A stretch of DNA of 64,000 nucleotides, taken from Gloeophyllum trabeum ATCC 11539 (taxonomy: Eukaryota > Basidiomycota > Agaricomycetes > Gloeophyllales > Gloeophyllaceae). The DNA is taken from the NCBI RefSeq assembly GCF_000344685.1, contig NW_006920411.1:1535896-1599895 (forward strand). The letters run 5' to 3'. The notes beneath the pieces were generated by a model. That model did no database searches and was not told the origin of the DNA. It saw only the letters and a program-made list of their open reading frames with translations. Each line of letters opens with the position of its first letter. The stretch's first letter is position 1. This document shows positions 22,274-34,212 of the stretch, piece after piece. The translations under genes were made by a program, and so were the position numbers.

Positions 22274-24830
22274 CTGAAGGACATTAGCGACTACTGAGAG
22301 CCATTGACCAGCTGTCAACACACCTGTTTCTTCCCTTCCCCGAGTGCATGGGCTATGAGGCTTATTCTGTGGGGTCATTTGGAAGGGGAAGCGGCGGTGC
22401 GAGCCAGAGACAGAGAATTGCAAGGAAAAAAGTTGATGGCTGCGGTTTTATCGCCTGATACTCGAGGCCCATGGTTCAGGTATTTTGGGGAAGAACCCTC
22501 CGATTCAACTGGTACTCCTTGATGCAAAGAGTGGTGATCCTATCATAGAACATAGACGTGCAGTCGCCGCCGCAACGATCCAATCGCAGGACGTCGTCGT
22601 GGCTGGAACCTTAACTGGTAATAAGGCCATGCAGACCCGGATATTGCAGTAAGGGACCCTGGCCGAGAGCAATGAAAGATGGCTCATATGACATCATGTA
22701 CGACTTCCTTCGCCTCCCTTATCCGTTATGCTTTGGCAAGTCCCGCTATGATCCCGGGGGGTTGGGTGCATCTCCCACCCCTGAGGGTATGGAGAGATCC
22801 ATACAGAGCATGTTTGAAATATCGGCAGGAGAAGGCTAAATCCTATCGGCGGCAGACTCGCGTCCCTTGCTCACATAGCACCGAGACAGCGCCGCCACTG
22901 GCAGACGCTGTGCCGGGGAGTTATACTTGATGTGCTGTGTGACGGACCTGAATCCTCAAACGTCAAGTTGAGGATGCCAGTGAATGGCAGGTTTAACCTA
23001 GCCGCGTGATTTAAGCAGTTAACTGCCGCTGCAGCCATGGGGAAACACTAAGTAATGGTCCCGCCTCGAGACGTTACTGATGCCGAGCCATAGAACTATG
23101 GCGGAAGGACATAGGCGAGCCAAAGTCGTCGAGCAATCATGATGCTCCCTGAGTTGCGTGCGAGCTGTTGACCGGAATCGAAATCGTACTTGTTGGAGGA
23201 GCCCCGCGCGGGTTCTACATAGGAGCAGCAACCGCGCGTTTTTGGCTTCCATGTTTGCCACGCGTCCTGCATCGCTTAATTCTCACACACGACCTCGCTT
23301 CTGGGAGAAAACTTACGTAAAGATCCATCTGCAGAATCTGGGTTGCAGCCACTCAGTACTCAGTAACCGGTCCTCGACAAGCTCGCGCAGTGTTATCATC
23401 GGCATATTATGGAGGCTACTTCCAATTATTTCGCGGAATGGCTCGGGGCCTGCCTACAGGCATATTATCCAGTTACTCTGACCGCTGCAAATTCATCCCA
23501 TAAGGCAAACTTCTGAACTAGATCCACCGCTGTCAGTTGTAGGTCTCAGTGGTTGTGATGGCTTCTGCGCAGTCTTCCCGCTACTCGTGGGAAGTATTGA
23601 CCATCATGCAAAATCGATATACTGTCACCGGGACCGGTCGCTTCTCGTTTCAGCTCGGGGGACGTCGCTGGGTTGCCCGTAAGCATTACCCCAATCAGAA
23701 CGGCGAAGTTGGGCGCATGTTTGGGAACACCACGGGCTCGGGTCCGCCTCAATGACTCGCATGCCCTTTACCCTGCCCGAGAAAAGGTGTCTCCTCGTTC
23801 TCAAGAGTCTTGGAGCCGGCCCATGAGGATCCCCTCAGAGACGCGCTTACATGAACTGCTTCCACGGTCCCAAATCCTGCTTCTATTGACAAATCTCATT
23901 AAGATTGTAACAGATGCATCGCTGTCTCCGATGGCTTCCGCGGCTTGTCTGGCAATCAGGACGCGTCGATCTACACCGGGGCTCTGCAAGACGCTCGGGA
24001 AATTATGGAGTCGCCTCGGCTAACTCGAAATTTAGTCCTGTGCCCTGCGTATGGCATCCCGAATGTTGCGCCGGGCAGGATCGCAGATGATGTTATTCAA
24101 TTATGTGGTCAGCAGAGCGTCGGACAGTTTATGGGGCTGGGCTATAGCCCAGTCCTTTGGTTCAACGACGACAACACCACCAGCTGTAATACATCTTTAT
24201 GTCTATCCCGCGGAATACTTCTATGCTTCATTTCATGCGTTTCGGTACTATGATGAACCTTATGCTATGGCTGCTATGTTCCGACTCGACCACGTTTCCC
24301 CGTGTTGCAGCACCATGCTTTTCTGTCTCCGATCCGCGTTTGAACCTTGTCCTGTTCAAGGAAATGCTCGTGATGTCTCCCCCTTTACGTCTTTCTCCGC
24401 CCTGTCAAACCCGACATCTTCTCAACAGACTATCAACTTGACATGTGTACTGTACAGCTATCCCTATCTGCAAAATCCGCAATAAAAATAATAGGCTCTG
24501 TCTAAGGTAAGTCTATCGTCCAACTCTAGGATCTGGTGAACTCTATGAAGTCTAGTTTTACTAAGATAAATTTAACTATTGTAGAAAGGGGTGGAGAGGC
24601 CCGGGCTAGCACCCAGCAACATTGGGTAGTCAAGGAGTCAAGGCTGTGTCGTTGGCCCCCACCCAAACGGCGCCTGTCCAGAACAATAAACTAGTCTATT
24701 CTACCGGGAGGTGCCTTCCTCGCGACGCAAGTTCTCTCCAACCTCCGTCGTACCTGCAGCTGCCCCTCTATAATCCGTTTTTTTTTCGGTATCTAGGCTC
24801 CGAGGGATGTCGTATCAGCGCTCTGCGCCT
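22274..24830. other. Gene-poor spacer between zinc-cluster copies A and B
   Basis: The 2.6 kb contain overlapping open frames of 60-144 codons on both strands (for example 23945-24253 and 24051-24485 on the plus strand) with no recognisable motifs and no consistent introns. They may be eroded relics of a gene or transposon, but I cannot assign them. A T-rich run occurs at 24778-24786. Confidence 0.45.
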
Positions 24831-26004
24831 CTACGTCCGTTGGGGAGCATACGTTCCCGCATACGGCAAGGAACGTTGCTCCTGGTCGGATTGGGCAACG
24901 CCGGGAACCATCTGATGCGTCCAGCTATCGTAGAGGGTCGACAATCCCTGTTGGTCCATACAAGCGGGGTATATGTGGGCGTTGGACTGCGGCAACGGGT
25001 GGTTGGAGTAGCTGCTAGGGAAAGTCGGCGGCCAATCTCCGGCGCCTGCATTGGCGTAGGCAGGGAAGAATGAGCGGGGGTGACCCGCGACATTTGTATG
25101 CTCCTCCTGGTTTTGGTAATCCATGCCTTGTCGATGGCCCTCTCGTACATCTGAAACCCCGCAACTTTCGCGTCAGACATTATTTGGGTGCGACGAACGA
25201 CAATCGTACCTGAGAAGTGGGTATTCGTCTCATCTACGCGCATCTCGTTGGTCGAAGGGTAATGACTAGGAGAAATCAGTAAGTGCTGTGTCATCTGTGG
25301 GACAGATGTCGTACTGGTATACGGAGCCGGTGGGAATTGACATCGGGATGTTTGGATTTGGAGAGGACACCGCATGCGGCGTGGCAGAGGACGAGGCGAG
25401 ACAAATATGTGTCGGCCGTAGATTGTAATGACCGTCCAACTCTCGAGCATGGTCCCCTGAAGACGCACTGTGATGCGTCTCGAACGAATGCTCTTGTGCG
25501 CCGCGCCACGTCTGAAAGCTGGGAGTAGGCGGTTGAAAATTCGCCTGTGAATACGAGGGGCCGAAGTGGACGGAGGAAGCAGCGGAAATGGGGCTCTGCA
25601 GGACACCCGGCGGAGCCTGCGCAGTGGGCGCATCATCGGTCGCTGGCGACCCGAAGGGAGGGGAGGGAGAAGAGGTAACGCTGTTGGTCCGGGCGGGTTG
25701 AGCCACGTGAGTAGAGTCGCAGGTCAAGTTCCTCTGTCTGCATCGCTTGCAAGGCCATTCGCTTTGATCGCACTGGCACCCGCACCGGTTAGAGGGCGCA
25801 CCCGCGAGGAGCACCTGTTCCTGTACCTTTGACTTCGAACGCCGACATTCACTACATGCCTTCCGGACTTTAGGTCTTAGCAGAGGGATGACGGGGCTAT
25901 CAGAGCAGCCGTCCTGGGCCACTTCTGGTAGAGCAGACGATAGTCAGAGAAAGGCGTCAGAGAAGGGGACGCGTAACGAGAACAATTCGGCGCTAACCTT
26001 GCAT
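24831..26004 (-). CDS. Zn2Cys6 transcription factor, copy B of three
   Basis: Starts at ATG 26004-26002 with a tiny first exon (MQ plus one base) spliced by GTTAGC..TACCAG to EVAQDGCSDSPVIPLLRPKV. The zinc cluster is ACSECRRSKSK, an intron (GTACAG..TGCCAG), then CDQSEWPCKRCRQRNLTC: six correctly spaced cysteines. The remaining part is Ser/Pro/Thr/Gln-rich and disordered, resembling an activation region, with one or two further introns around 25200, and ends YAGTYAPQRT. There is no middle homology region. It probably binds DNA at CGG-type sites in the nucleus (family knowledge). Its leader (PVIPLLRPK) and intron position match copies A and C, which supports origin by local duplication. This is the best resolved of the three copies. 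Confidence 0.78.
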
Positions 26005-28096
26005 TTGCTTTTCAGTCTCCGCCCCGCGGAATTATGTCGAAGACAGGTGAGGCGACAAAATCTGTGAGCTGTAGCCCAAGACAGGAACCGTAGCATCTTA
26101 TATCAAGGGGGGAGGGCAACTGAGCAGGGCTACGTCAAACATTAAATCAGCGAGGCATAGGAACGCTAGCAAACGAGACTCGCGAGGCGAATCGAGCGTC
26201 GGGTCTCTGACAGCACCAAGACACCGAAGCATGAGGTCCTAAGTTCTGACACAAGCAGCTGCTCGGATCTTAGGTCCGTCTATACAGGACTTCAACTGCA
26301 CGGCGTACATAGGTTCCGCCTGGCATGGAGTGACTACTTTACCGGCACCTTCTCTGAGCAATCAGAGTCTGCACCATTATGCCGCAGTATGAAGGAGACG
26401 CACATGCGAACGGCAATAGAAAGCCCGGATTTGCCGCATAACACCAACAAATATAGTACTAGTTGAATCTGGGACATCTGGAGCTTTGTTACGTCGCAGA
26501 CGGTGTATCGGAGACTCGCTATTAACGCCCTGAGAACGAATACACCAGCCCAATGACTCAAGCAGTCTGTGTGCCATGCAAAGATAGCTGCTTGCTTCCT
26601 GCGCGAAGCTCTGCACGATTTCAAAGCATGAAAGTGTAACGGTTGTCGTATTGTGGACCAAATCGGTTTAGAACGGCCAGAGCAGCGACGCTACTCCCAA
26701 CTAAAGCGGAAGCAAATTCCATCCTTCGCCGCCCAAAGGGTCCGGCCGGGTACCTTCCTGCCTTTTCCGGCCAATCAGCGTTGGGCTGAGCTGCTCGGAC
26801 ATGAGCAGTCGATGAAAGGTCCCCCTCGCTCAGGTAATAGGCGTACTTAAAGACTGCAGGCGGCGTGCAGCAGTCTCTGAGTACGATGATACTCTGCCTG
26901 GCGTGGTGCTCGCCTTTCCATGGGCACCCGGTATCTGGCACGATTCCTTTCTCGGAACGATTTAAATCGGGGGTAGAAGTGCTAACAGGCATGCTTCCCT
27001 CTACTTTAGCCTCTGAAACGCGAAGAACGAGCGGCAGTCACAAGATATACCTATCAGACTTCTTGATTTTGCAACGACTCTGCGCCCAGGCCGCGGGATC
27101 GGTGGATCATGCAGCGTCGTGTGCGTCAGGCTCGAGGTGGACCTTCCTGTCTCGCGTGCCGTTGGTTCAGTTGGCTCCAGTCTAGTGTCGCCCTGCAGTA
27201 GCTCTTTTCGGTTGCGTTCACCGCTGGCTCATTAAGCGCCGATTTCCAGACTGGTTACCATGGCTTGACTTTGACCTCAGCTTCCGTCATTTGGATTCTG
27301 GGCCGACACTTGAAAAATCAAGCTGGCATCACCTATCCTAAGGCTGATGTGAGTATACCAGCTAAATGCCGACAGGAACACTCGTGCATGCTTCCCTCCC
27401 ACGCGCCAGCTGCGTACTGCGCTGTCAGAAATGCCCATCGTAGGTGGGAAGCCCCTCAAGTTCACCATATTCATGAAACGCAAAACCGGATCTCAATTGA
27501 GGTCCAATTTTGCCTTATCGCCCTGCTTCTTCATTTTTAACTGATAGGACCGTGCATATCGGGTTAAGTCTGGCTGAGGAACTGACAACCCAGACGAATA
27601 GTTTGCTGCTCTTTGCTACATCGCGCCTGCACCTGCGCCGCAATCGACCACCCTTCTCTGACGTGCTCATCTGCGGAAAGGACACACCAATTGCATGCGT
27701 CGCCCATTCCGCAACGCCACCATTGGATCGACGTTGCCACATATCAATATATACAGAGGGCCTAGGATGGCCGTGCTGAGCGGATATGAAGTCGTATGAA
27801 GGAAGGTGGAGGCATAGTTGCGCTAGAAAGGCATGTTTGGGCACTTGCGGCTCGCAACACTCGTAGAGCCTGCCGATGCGCGGTTGGTTTGGGGACATAC
27901 GGAACACTCACAAAAGGTATGTCGATTGAGCACTTCGTTCATAGTGTTGTACGGCGAAGGTGATACAATGAATTAGAATCAAGCGGCGGGCATTACTGAT
28001 AACCGATTATAGGACGGAATAGCCTAGGAGTGGTATAGGCCGCTCTAACTCTGCCACTGCCTGGTCTGTCCAAAGAGGATCAGTGTCTAGGTGACG
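26005..28096. other. Gene-poor spacer between zinc-cluster copies B and C
   Basis: The 2.1 kb contain the upstream region of copy B and the 3' flank of copy C. Open frames of 60-130 codons overlap on both strands; none carries a motif I know. No repeat of the neighbouring spacer was apparent by eye. Confidence 0.45.
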
Positions 28097-29032
28097 TTAG
28101 AGATCACGGCATTGCCTTACTACGGGATCGAAAAACTGTCCTTGCGATACGAATGACATGGTGTCCGTTCGCTCTGTCCCCGGATGAGACTGATAAACCG
28201 AGCCTGTATTGGGTTGGAAGTCGCTGGGATCACCATGGTGAGAACCGCTTGGCGACTTCTGCTATGTAAGTACACTCACGAATAGTTGCCGGGCGAGGGT
28301 GGCGTATAAGAAGGTCTACTGTTATGGCTCCTGCTGATGTCTACGTGGTACGCCTGGCTCTGGGAAACATAGGGAGAATGAGGATACCCGACAGAATTGG
28401 GTTGGTGAGTAATCGCGTGAGGGGAGACTCCGCCTTGCGCCACGACATATGGTCCTCCGGCACTCGCTACGGGATGCACTGCATGGTGGCCGTACGCATC
28501 GGGAGGTTCATACGGGCCCGCCGGCGCCGAGAATTCATAACCATATGGAACCGGACTGTGCGGAGCCGGTGTGTAGTACGACGTTCCATATTGAGGAGCG
28601 TTGGTCAGGAGTGGTTCCGTATTCCTCGTCCATTCCGGCCCAGTCGTATCCCAATGCTGCCGGCTACCTGGATGTGATGGGACAGTAGGGCTAGATGGGC
28701 TGTACGGCATGTCCTCACTTGCACCTTGGTCGGCGCGTATCGTCTGTGAGGGTCGACCATCGTCTCCAGGTGCGTCTCCAGGTGGGGCTGAGCGGGCAGC
28801 ACTTGATAAGTATTCACATTTGATACCCCGCTTCTTGCAGCGGCTACACGGCGATCCCGGGGGTAACTGTTCGCACTGGAAACGCGCACGTCAGCGTCTG
28901 CCGTGACTCGGAGATCTGGTGAGCTAGGCACCTTCACCTGTCGTCGCCGGCACTCGTTGCATGCGAGCTGCGTCTTCCTGCGCCGCAATGGAATGATAGG
29001 TATAGCATCTGTGGTCGCATGATGTCGCGCAG
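28097..29032 (-). CDS. Zn2Cys6 transcription factor, copy C of three
   Basis: The zinc cluster is ACNECRRRQVK, an intron (GTGCCTAGC..TTTCCAG), then CEQLPPGSPCSRCKKRGIKC, preceded by DAIPIIPLRRRKTQL. A Pro/Tyr/His/Ser-rich region follows (GTSYYTPAPHSPVPYGYEFS), then an intron (GTGAGTGTAC..ATCCCAG) and a last exon reading DFQPNTGSVYQ and ending FFDPVVRQCRDL. The TGSVYQ string also occurs in copy B. The described exon begins at a CTAACTAG acceptor at 29032; the initiator exon is not identified. The protein lacks the fungal-specific transcription factor domain. Leader and intron position mirror copies A and B. Confidence 0.7.
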
Positions 29033-30392
29033 CTAGTTAGAAAGGTAAGCATAGAGTGATAATTGTAGAGGCTTTGAGCAATGACCTGTGGGGGCGTCTG
29101 GTCGCGCATTTGCTGGTCGCTGGCTGTTCGTGCTGCGCGTCATGTCCATCTGTTCTCCTTGAGCGGAGAATACTGGCCAAGCAGAGGCAACCTCACCAAG
29201 GTATGGTAAGGGAGGTATATATCCGGATGGCAACGAATGGCACCCGGTGTATTATACGGCAAGCGCGAAGAGGGCGTTAGAGTGATTTTGGCTTTCCGTA
29301 TACTCCGAAACACGAGGCGGAAGCTGCGCTATTTGGACCAGAGCGAATATTCGTGGGACCCCAGAGGGAACTAGATTGCGCCACTGCTACCGGTGATTGG
29401 CGCGGCGCTCAGCAGGAGTCTAAAGAGGCGATGCAGATGACTGCTCCCAACAGAACCATCTTTTATAGACAGAGACCGGACCAGATCACGAACCCTCCTG
29501 GCCAGAGCTGTTGCAACTCCAAACCATCCACGAATGGTTGATCCAGAGCTGAGTCACTGACAACGAGGTGCAAAACCTAATCAATCAATGAGGTGCTTGA
29601 ACGGTCTGAGAAATGGCCTATAGGTCCAGCATTTATTATTGACCTATCTTCCGCATTAGCAGCTGCCCCTTTCGGATTTGCCCGAGAATCTCTTCGCGAA
29701 TCGGAATAGCGTTTGATTTAGGACGTGCACCTTAAGAATCATTCCATAAGCGCTCGAAGGAGAAAGTGGGGACTCACTCCAGAGACAATGCCAAGCTCGG
29801 ACCAGATCAAGATTCGCAAAGGAATCTCTTCCGAGCAAAATCGCCACGGTTTATGAGACCAGCATGGCAGCATTGAATTGGATTTGAATAAACTTTCTCC
29901 GTACAAGATATGCCCCATCTTCGTACGGGCTACGCAAGGCACGTATTACATACCCCTGAGAAAGTGGCCGGTCAAGTGGACAGCGCACGCATCCAAGGCT
30001 GACCAAAAGTGATTCACTGGACATGCCGGATATGTCGACCTAGCCGCAATGTTGAAGGACGTCTGACTTGTCACTATAGCCTTAAATAATCAGAAGCATG
30101 CATTATGCGTAAGAAACACAGCAACCCAAACTGCGGGCCCAGTTGATTACTATACGGTTTGCCGGTACATTCGTAAGGGCAAGGCAGATGCGCGTCACCT
30201 GTTCCTCGTCGACTGTACTGATAGTTCTCAGAGAAGGAGAGAAGTCGGAAGCAAATCTAGTACATATCTCGCATGCGGCAAACGCGAGAGCATGCGTTCG
30301 AGGCGGTAACAGAATGCCTAATAATATACACGAGGAGTCAATAACCGGCCCAGTTATTAAACTACGGCAACACTTGCACGGTGACCATAGGT
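29033..30392. other. Intergenic; nothing recognised
   Basis: The 1.36 kb contain the upstream region of zinc-cluster copy C and the 3' flank of the proteasome gene. Only short overlapping frames are present, none with a motif. I see no RNA gene or clear repeat. Confidence 0.5.
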
Positions 30393-31415
30393 CTATAGAG
30401 CCAGATAATCACGGACCTCCTCCTCCGATAACTTCCTGAACGTCGGCTTCGGCCTATCGTTAGGCCCGGCCATCCGTTCCGCATCGATCTCCTCAGGTGT
30501 AGGCACGGTCACCACACCAATCTCGATTGTCTTTTCGGTCATTTGCCCCTCAAATCCCTCCTTCAGAGTGAGAAGAGCCGTATGGATGGCATCTTCGAGG
30601 CTGATGTCATCGTTATACCTATTCACGGCGAAGACGATGTTAAAGCCGCAAGATTTATGATAAGACACGGTTAAGCTCTGCGGAAGCTTTGCGAGTAGCA
30701 GGAACGGGACGAACCGTTTCTCCAGAAAAGTTTTGGCATTGACCATGTTCTTGCCTATGGCTGATGCCTTCCATGCCCAATATGAGCCGGAAGGATCAAC
30801 TTGATACAAACTCGGGCCACGGTTGATATCCCATCCTGCAACTAGTAAAGACACGCCGTACGGACGCACCCCTCTACCGATGCACATTGAGTCTTGGCCA
30901 TACATTGACATGAGTAGGACTTACCCCGAATGCGTTGCCTGCTGCATGACTGTGGCAATCTCTTGAGTTAAGACCCGTGTCGGAGGATATTCGCCGTATA
31001 ACTTCCAGTATGCTTGCGCGCTTTTCCGGGCTTTCGCCACCAGGACACGGAAGTCCGGACCCATACCAGAGTACACGATCCCGATATTTGGGCATATTAC
31101 ACAGACTTTGTCCAGCATAGAGTCATCGATAAGGATAGATGAAGTCTTCTTTTCCGTGGCAATCACGATGCCGTTCGATGCTTCAAGCATAGCAGGTTCA
31201 GGGCTTGAAAGGAGACTCTTGAGCTAGACAACGCACCTTTAATGCCCAGACTAGTAGTACCACCTGCGACCGCCGCCAATGCGTGCTCTATCTGAACCAG
31301 CTTCCCGCTCGGGGAGAACACGGTAAGGGAGTAACTGCCCTGTCTATATGAGGATATACACTGCCGAGACGAAGGCGTTGTCGCCTCACCTGTATGCTCC
31401 TCCATCAGATGCCAT
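30393..31415 (-). CDS. PRE8: 20S proteasome subunit alpha type-2
   Basis: Structural alpha subunit of the 20S core particle, which degrades ubiquitinated proteins in cytosol and nucleus. It starts at ATG 31415 (MASDGGAYS) and splices by GTGAGG..GGCAG to [19 protein letters not shown], the proteasome alpha signature. Further exons encode [39 protein letters not shown], the [15 protein letters not shown] segment typical of alpha-2, and [20 protein letters not shown], ending [14 protein letters not shown]. The order and length (about 250 residues) match the family. Introns are small, with at least five. There is no N-terminal threonine, as expected for an alpha subunit. Confidence 0.93.
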
Positions 31416-31798
31416 ATTGAAGCCGTGCCGGAGGGTAGGGTAGAGTTAGACGGAAAGGATGTAGAAAGGAGACCACTGAGTTCAACGCAAGGACGCGTGT
31501 TGGCCCTGGGCTTGGGACGCGTCACTCACACAAGCCCATTATCGACCACGTGGCTGTGGCGCTGCGCGTACCTACATTCGGCGATCCGGCTACTTCGCAT
31601 GTGACCGAGCCACAAAACAAGCCAAATAATATCTGCGCTCGTCAGGCTAGCGAAACACTCGTACTTGTTCTTATATTCCGTACTCACAAAGGGCAAGGAC
31701 GCGAGACTACATATGCAATTCCGACCTATCAACTCCACAGGTTGTGCGCTAAGTACAATTACATTTACTGCTTCTCCTGCCCATGGAAGGCATACACC
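31416..31798. other. Intergenic, PRE8 upstream region
   Basis: The 383 bp separate the PRE8 start from the peroxiredoxin stop. A CACGTG E-box-like hexamer is at 31548-31553. No TATA box or proteasome-associated control element was obvious. Open frames here are spurious. Confidence 0.5.
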
Positions 31799-32782
31799 TC
31801 ACTCCACCTTCAGAGGCGTAGTCCTTAGGTAAGGCTGCGATAGAGTCAGTCACAGATCCATGTGCGACGACAAGTCAGCATACCTTGTGGATGGTAAACT
31901 CGGGGAAGAGGGTCTTCGCCTCCTCGTTCGAGACAGAGGGGTGGACGATAACATCATCACCCTTCTTCCAGTTCACCGGCGTTGTGACCCTGTACTTGTC
32001 TCCAATCTGAAGAGCTGCGAAAGGACATCAGACATCGCGGTCTCGGTTCCGACTTAATTACATACAATCAATGACCCTAACCCCAAGCGATTAATGATCG
32101 CCCTGAAAGACCCGATAGGATTTATCACTCACCGGAGGATCTCATCAAAGTTGCGGCCGGTCGAAGCGGGGTAGGACAGAGTAAGACGGATGATCTTCTT
32201 AGGGTCGATGACGAAGACCGTGCGGATCTGGAGTGGAATGAGTCGTCAAGGAGCACAGAATGATACAAGACACGAACCGTGAAGGGGATACCCTTAGCGT
32301 CCACGTTAGTAGGATCCTGGGCGTCCAACATGTCGTAGAGCTCGGAGATCTTTCTGTCAGGGTCCGCAATCTACCAGAGACTTTAGCCACCAGGCCGCGA
32401 TAAATCCACCCGACGACCTACGATCGGGAACTGGACGTTAGTGGGCGCGAACTTGGCCCCATAGTCGTTGATGTCTTCGACCCATTTGTCGTGGTCGTTC
32501 AAGGCGTTGGCGGACAACCCAATGACCTTGACGTTCCGCTTCTCAAAATCGGGCGCCCTCCGGGCAACCTCTGCCAGCTCCGTAGTGCAGACGGGAGTGA
32601 AGTCAGCGGGATGAGAGAACAAGATCGCCTGTGCATAATGATTATATTGAGCATTAATTCCGGAACAATAGATACCGATAACAGACCCAAGAGTCGCCGA
32701 TCCAGTCATGGAACTTGATGGGTCCCTTGGTGGTTTGAGCCTCGAAATCAGGCGCGATACTCCCGAGACGTAAGGAAGGCAT
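31799..32782 (-). CDS. 1-Cys peroxiredoxin (Prx6/Prx1 type)
   Basis: Reduces hydrogen peroxide and organic hydroperoxides. The start [20 protein letters not shown] is at 32782; the next exon carries the peroxidatic cysteine in [20 protein letters not shown], followed by [20 protein letters not shown]. Later exons give [20 protein letters not shown] and [20 protein letters not shown] with the conserved [10 protein letters not shown]. The long C-terminal extension [20 protein letters not shown], ending [11 protein letters not shown], is characteristic of the 1-Cys subfamily. About 220 residues. An exon of only 11 nt (32066-32076) is required to join LR to SLQIGD in frame. There is no obvious mitochondrial presequence. 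Confidence 0.93.
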
Positions 32783-32856
32783 AATGCTCTATGTATCGTG
32801 TCTCGATGATAGGCGATAACACACGGTGGGGAACCATATTCGCGCCGAAGATCCTC

Positions 32857-32863
32857 TTTTATA
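32857..32863 (-). promoter_or_regulatory. TATA box of the peroxiredoxin gene
   Basis: TATAAAA on the minus strand lies about 75 bp upstream of the peroxiredoxin ATG at 32782. Role inferred from position. Confidence 0.65.
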
Positions 32864-33123
32864 CTGTCCGAGGGGTATGTGATTGAGAAACACGAATGAA
32901 TATCGCGCCTTCCATTCCCACGCCATATCTTGCGTGGTTATAAGCACTTCCGCTTCGACAGCGCTCGACTCAGAATTGCGTGCTCGTCCCCAGGTCTGCA
33001 ATCTCACGCGCATTATCACACACATACATAAACTTACACAGGCAAGAAGAAGAATCATAGCCTTGATCGATGGATCGCACAAATGCAGTCCAGATTCTTC
33101 TTCGTACATCGGTCGGTGTATCT

Positions 33124-34212
33124 CTAGTAGAATGCAACAGCGTGGAGCAGATTGTGTGGGTGCTTCTCTTGCTGTACTTGCAGGATCTTATCAATGTCTT
33201 CATCTATATCATCAGAAGCTTCGATCTACAGAGCGGATCGAATCAGCGCCGGAATTACTAGGAACACACACTTACGGCAGCGGCTAAGTCTAGCATTGCC
33301 TTCCCCGCAATGAGGGCTTCCTCGTGGTTATCCTTGATTTCGATATTTATGACATGAACAGGCCGATTAAGTTCTCCTCCGCGTGTCAGTAAATCTGTCA
33401 GAGATATTGTCTCGGCACCAGGCAGGATAGTTAGAGGAGGACACACCTTCACAAACGGCGTCAAAACATCGCTCCTCGCATGTAATTACAATGTCGGCGA
33501 CCGTCTTGCTCTCCTGCCACCGTTCTGGAGCTACCTTGATCCGCCTGTTGCGGTCTAGCATTTGGAGTAAGCCGTTGGCAGTGTACCTGTGGCAGATATC
33601 ACGGGTTATGAGAATGCGAACGTCGATCCAAGCTTACAATCGAGGATCCTTTGCATTCAATTCTTCATATATTTGGTTGTAGGGTGTTCCGAAAGCGTAT
33701 ATATTTGGCTTGTCGATTGCAGGACCTGGAAGTCGTACGGCTGAGCCGGTGCCATACGACACGACACGATATCCGGCCTTGCTTCATTGTTCTATGTCGA
33801 ATCAGAGATTTCCTGGATGCTCGCGAGACCTTACTTACGCCAAGACGTGATGACCTTCCATAGAGCGATTCTAAACGCGAATGACGATACAGCTCGATGA
33901 ATCACACAATTCACATACCTGATTGCTAGCGCATACGACACAGAAGAGAGGACGTGGTTTATACGTCGATGGCCCCGCCTGCTGGTGCACAGCCGGGGCC
34001 TGCAAAGCCTCAGCCATGGGTTGCAAAGCGGACGTGGCCTGTTCAAAAGGTTGGGGCGGAGTCGGGGCATAGGCAATTCCGTTGGACGTGGACTGTTGTT
34101 GGTGTTGTTGTTGTTGAAAGGACGGAGGCGCCGGCGAATTGGATGGCACCCTTTGTTGAAGACGCGGGTCTGCTCGAGCAAGACGAGGATCACGAGCTCT
34201 TCTAGGATCCAT
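33124..34212 (-). CDS. SSU72: RNA polymerase II CTD phosphatase SSU72
   Basis: Removes phosphate from Ser5 of the RNA polymerase II CTD and acts in the cleavage/polyadenylation complex (family knowledge). The phosphatase loop [11 protein letters not shown] (CX5R) is present and is interrupted by an intron between Q and N. Downstream exons carry [76 protein letters not shown] and [20 protein letters not shown], all family hallmarks, ending in [13 protein letters not shown]. An N-terminal extension of roughly 90 residues, rich in Gln, Pro and Ala and opening with three DPR motifs ([18 protein letters not shown]), precedes the catalytic domain and is absent from yeast Ssu72. Confidence 0.93.

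Noticed and set aside
22200..24800. Possible transposon or gene relic between zinc-cluster copies A and B
   Set aside because: I looked for reverse transcriptase, transposase and helicase motifs and for terminal repeats in all visible frames and found none, so only a gene-poor spacer is reported.
21518..30392. Idea that the zinc-cluster array is part of a secondary-metabolite cluster
   Set aside because: No PKS, NRPS, terpene synthase, P450 or similar gene lies nearby; the flanks are an aldehyde dehydrogenase and a proteasome subunit.
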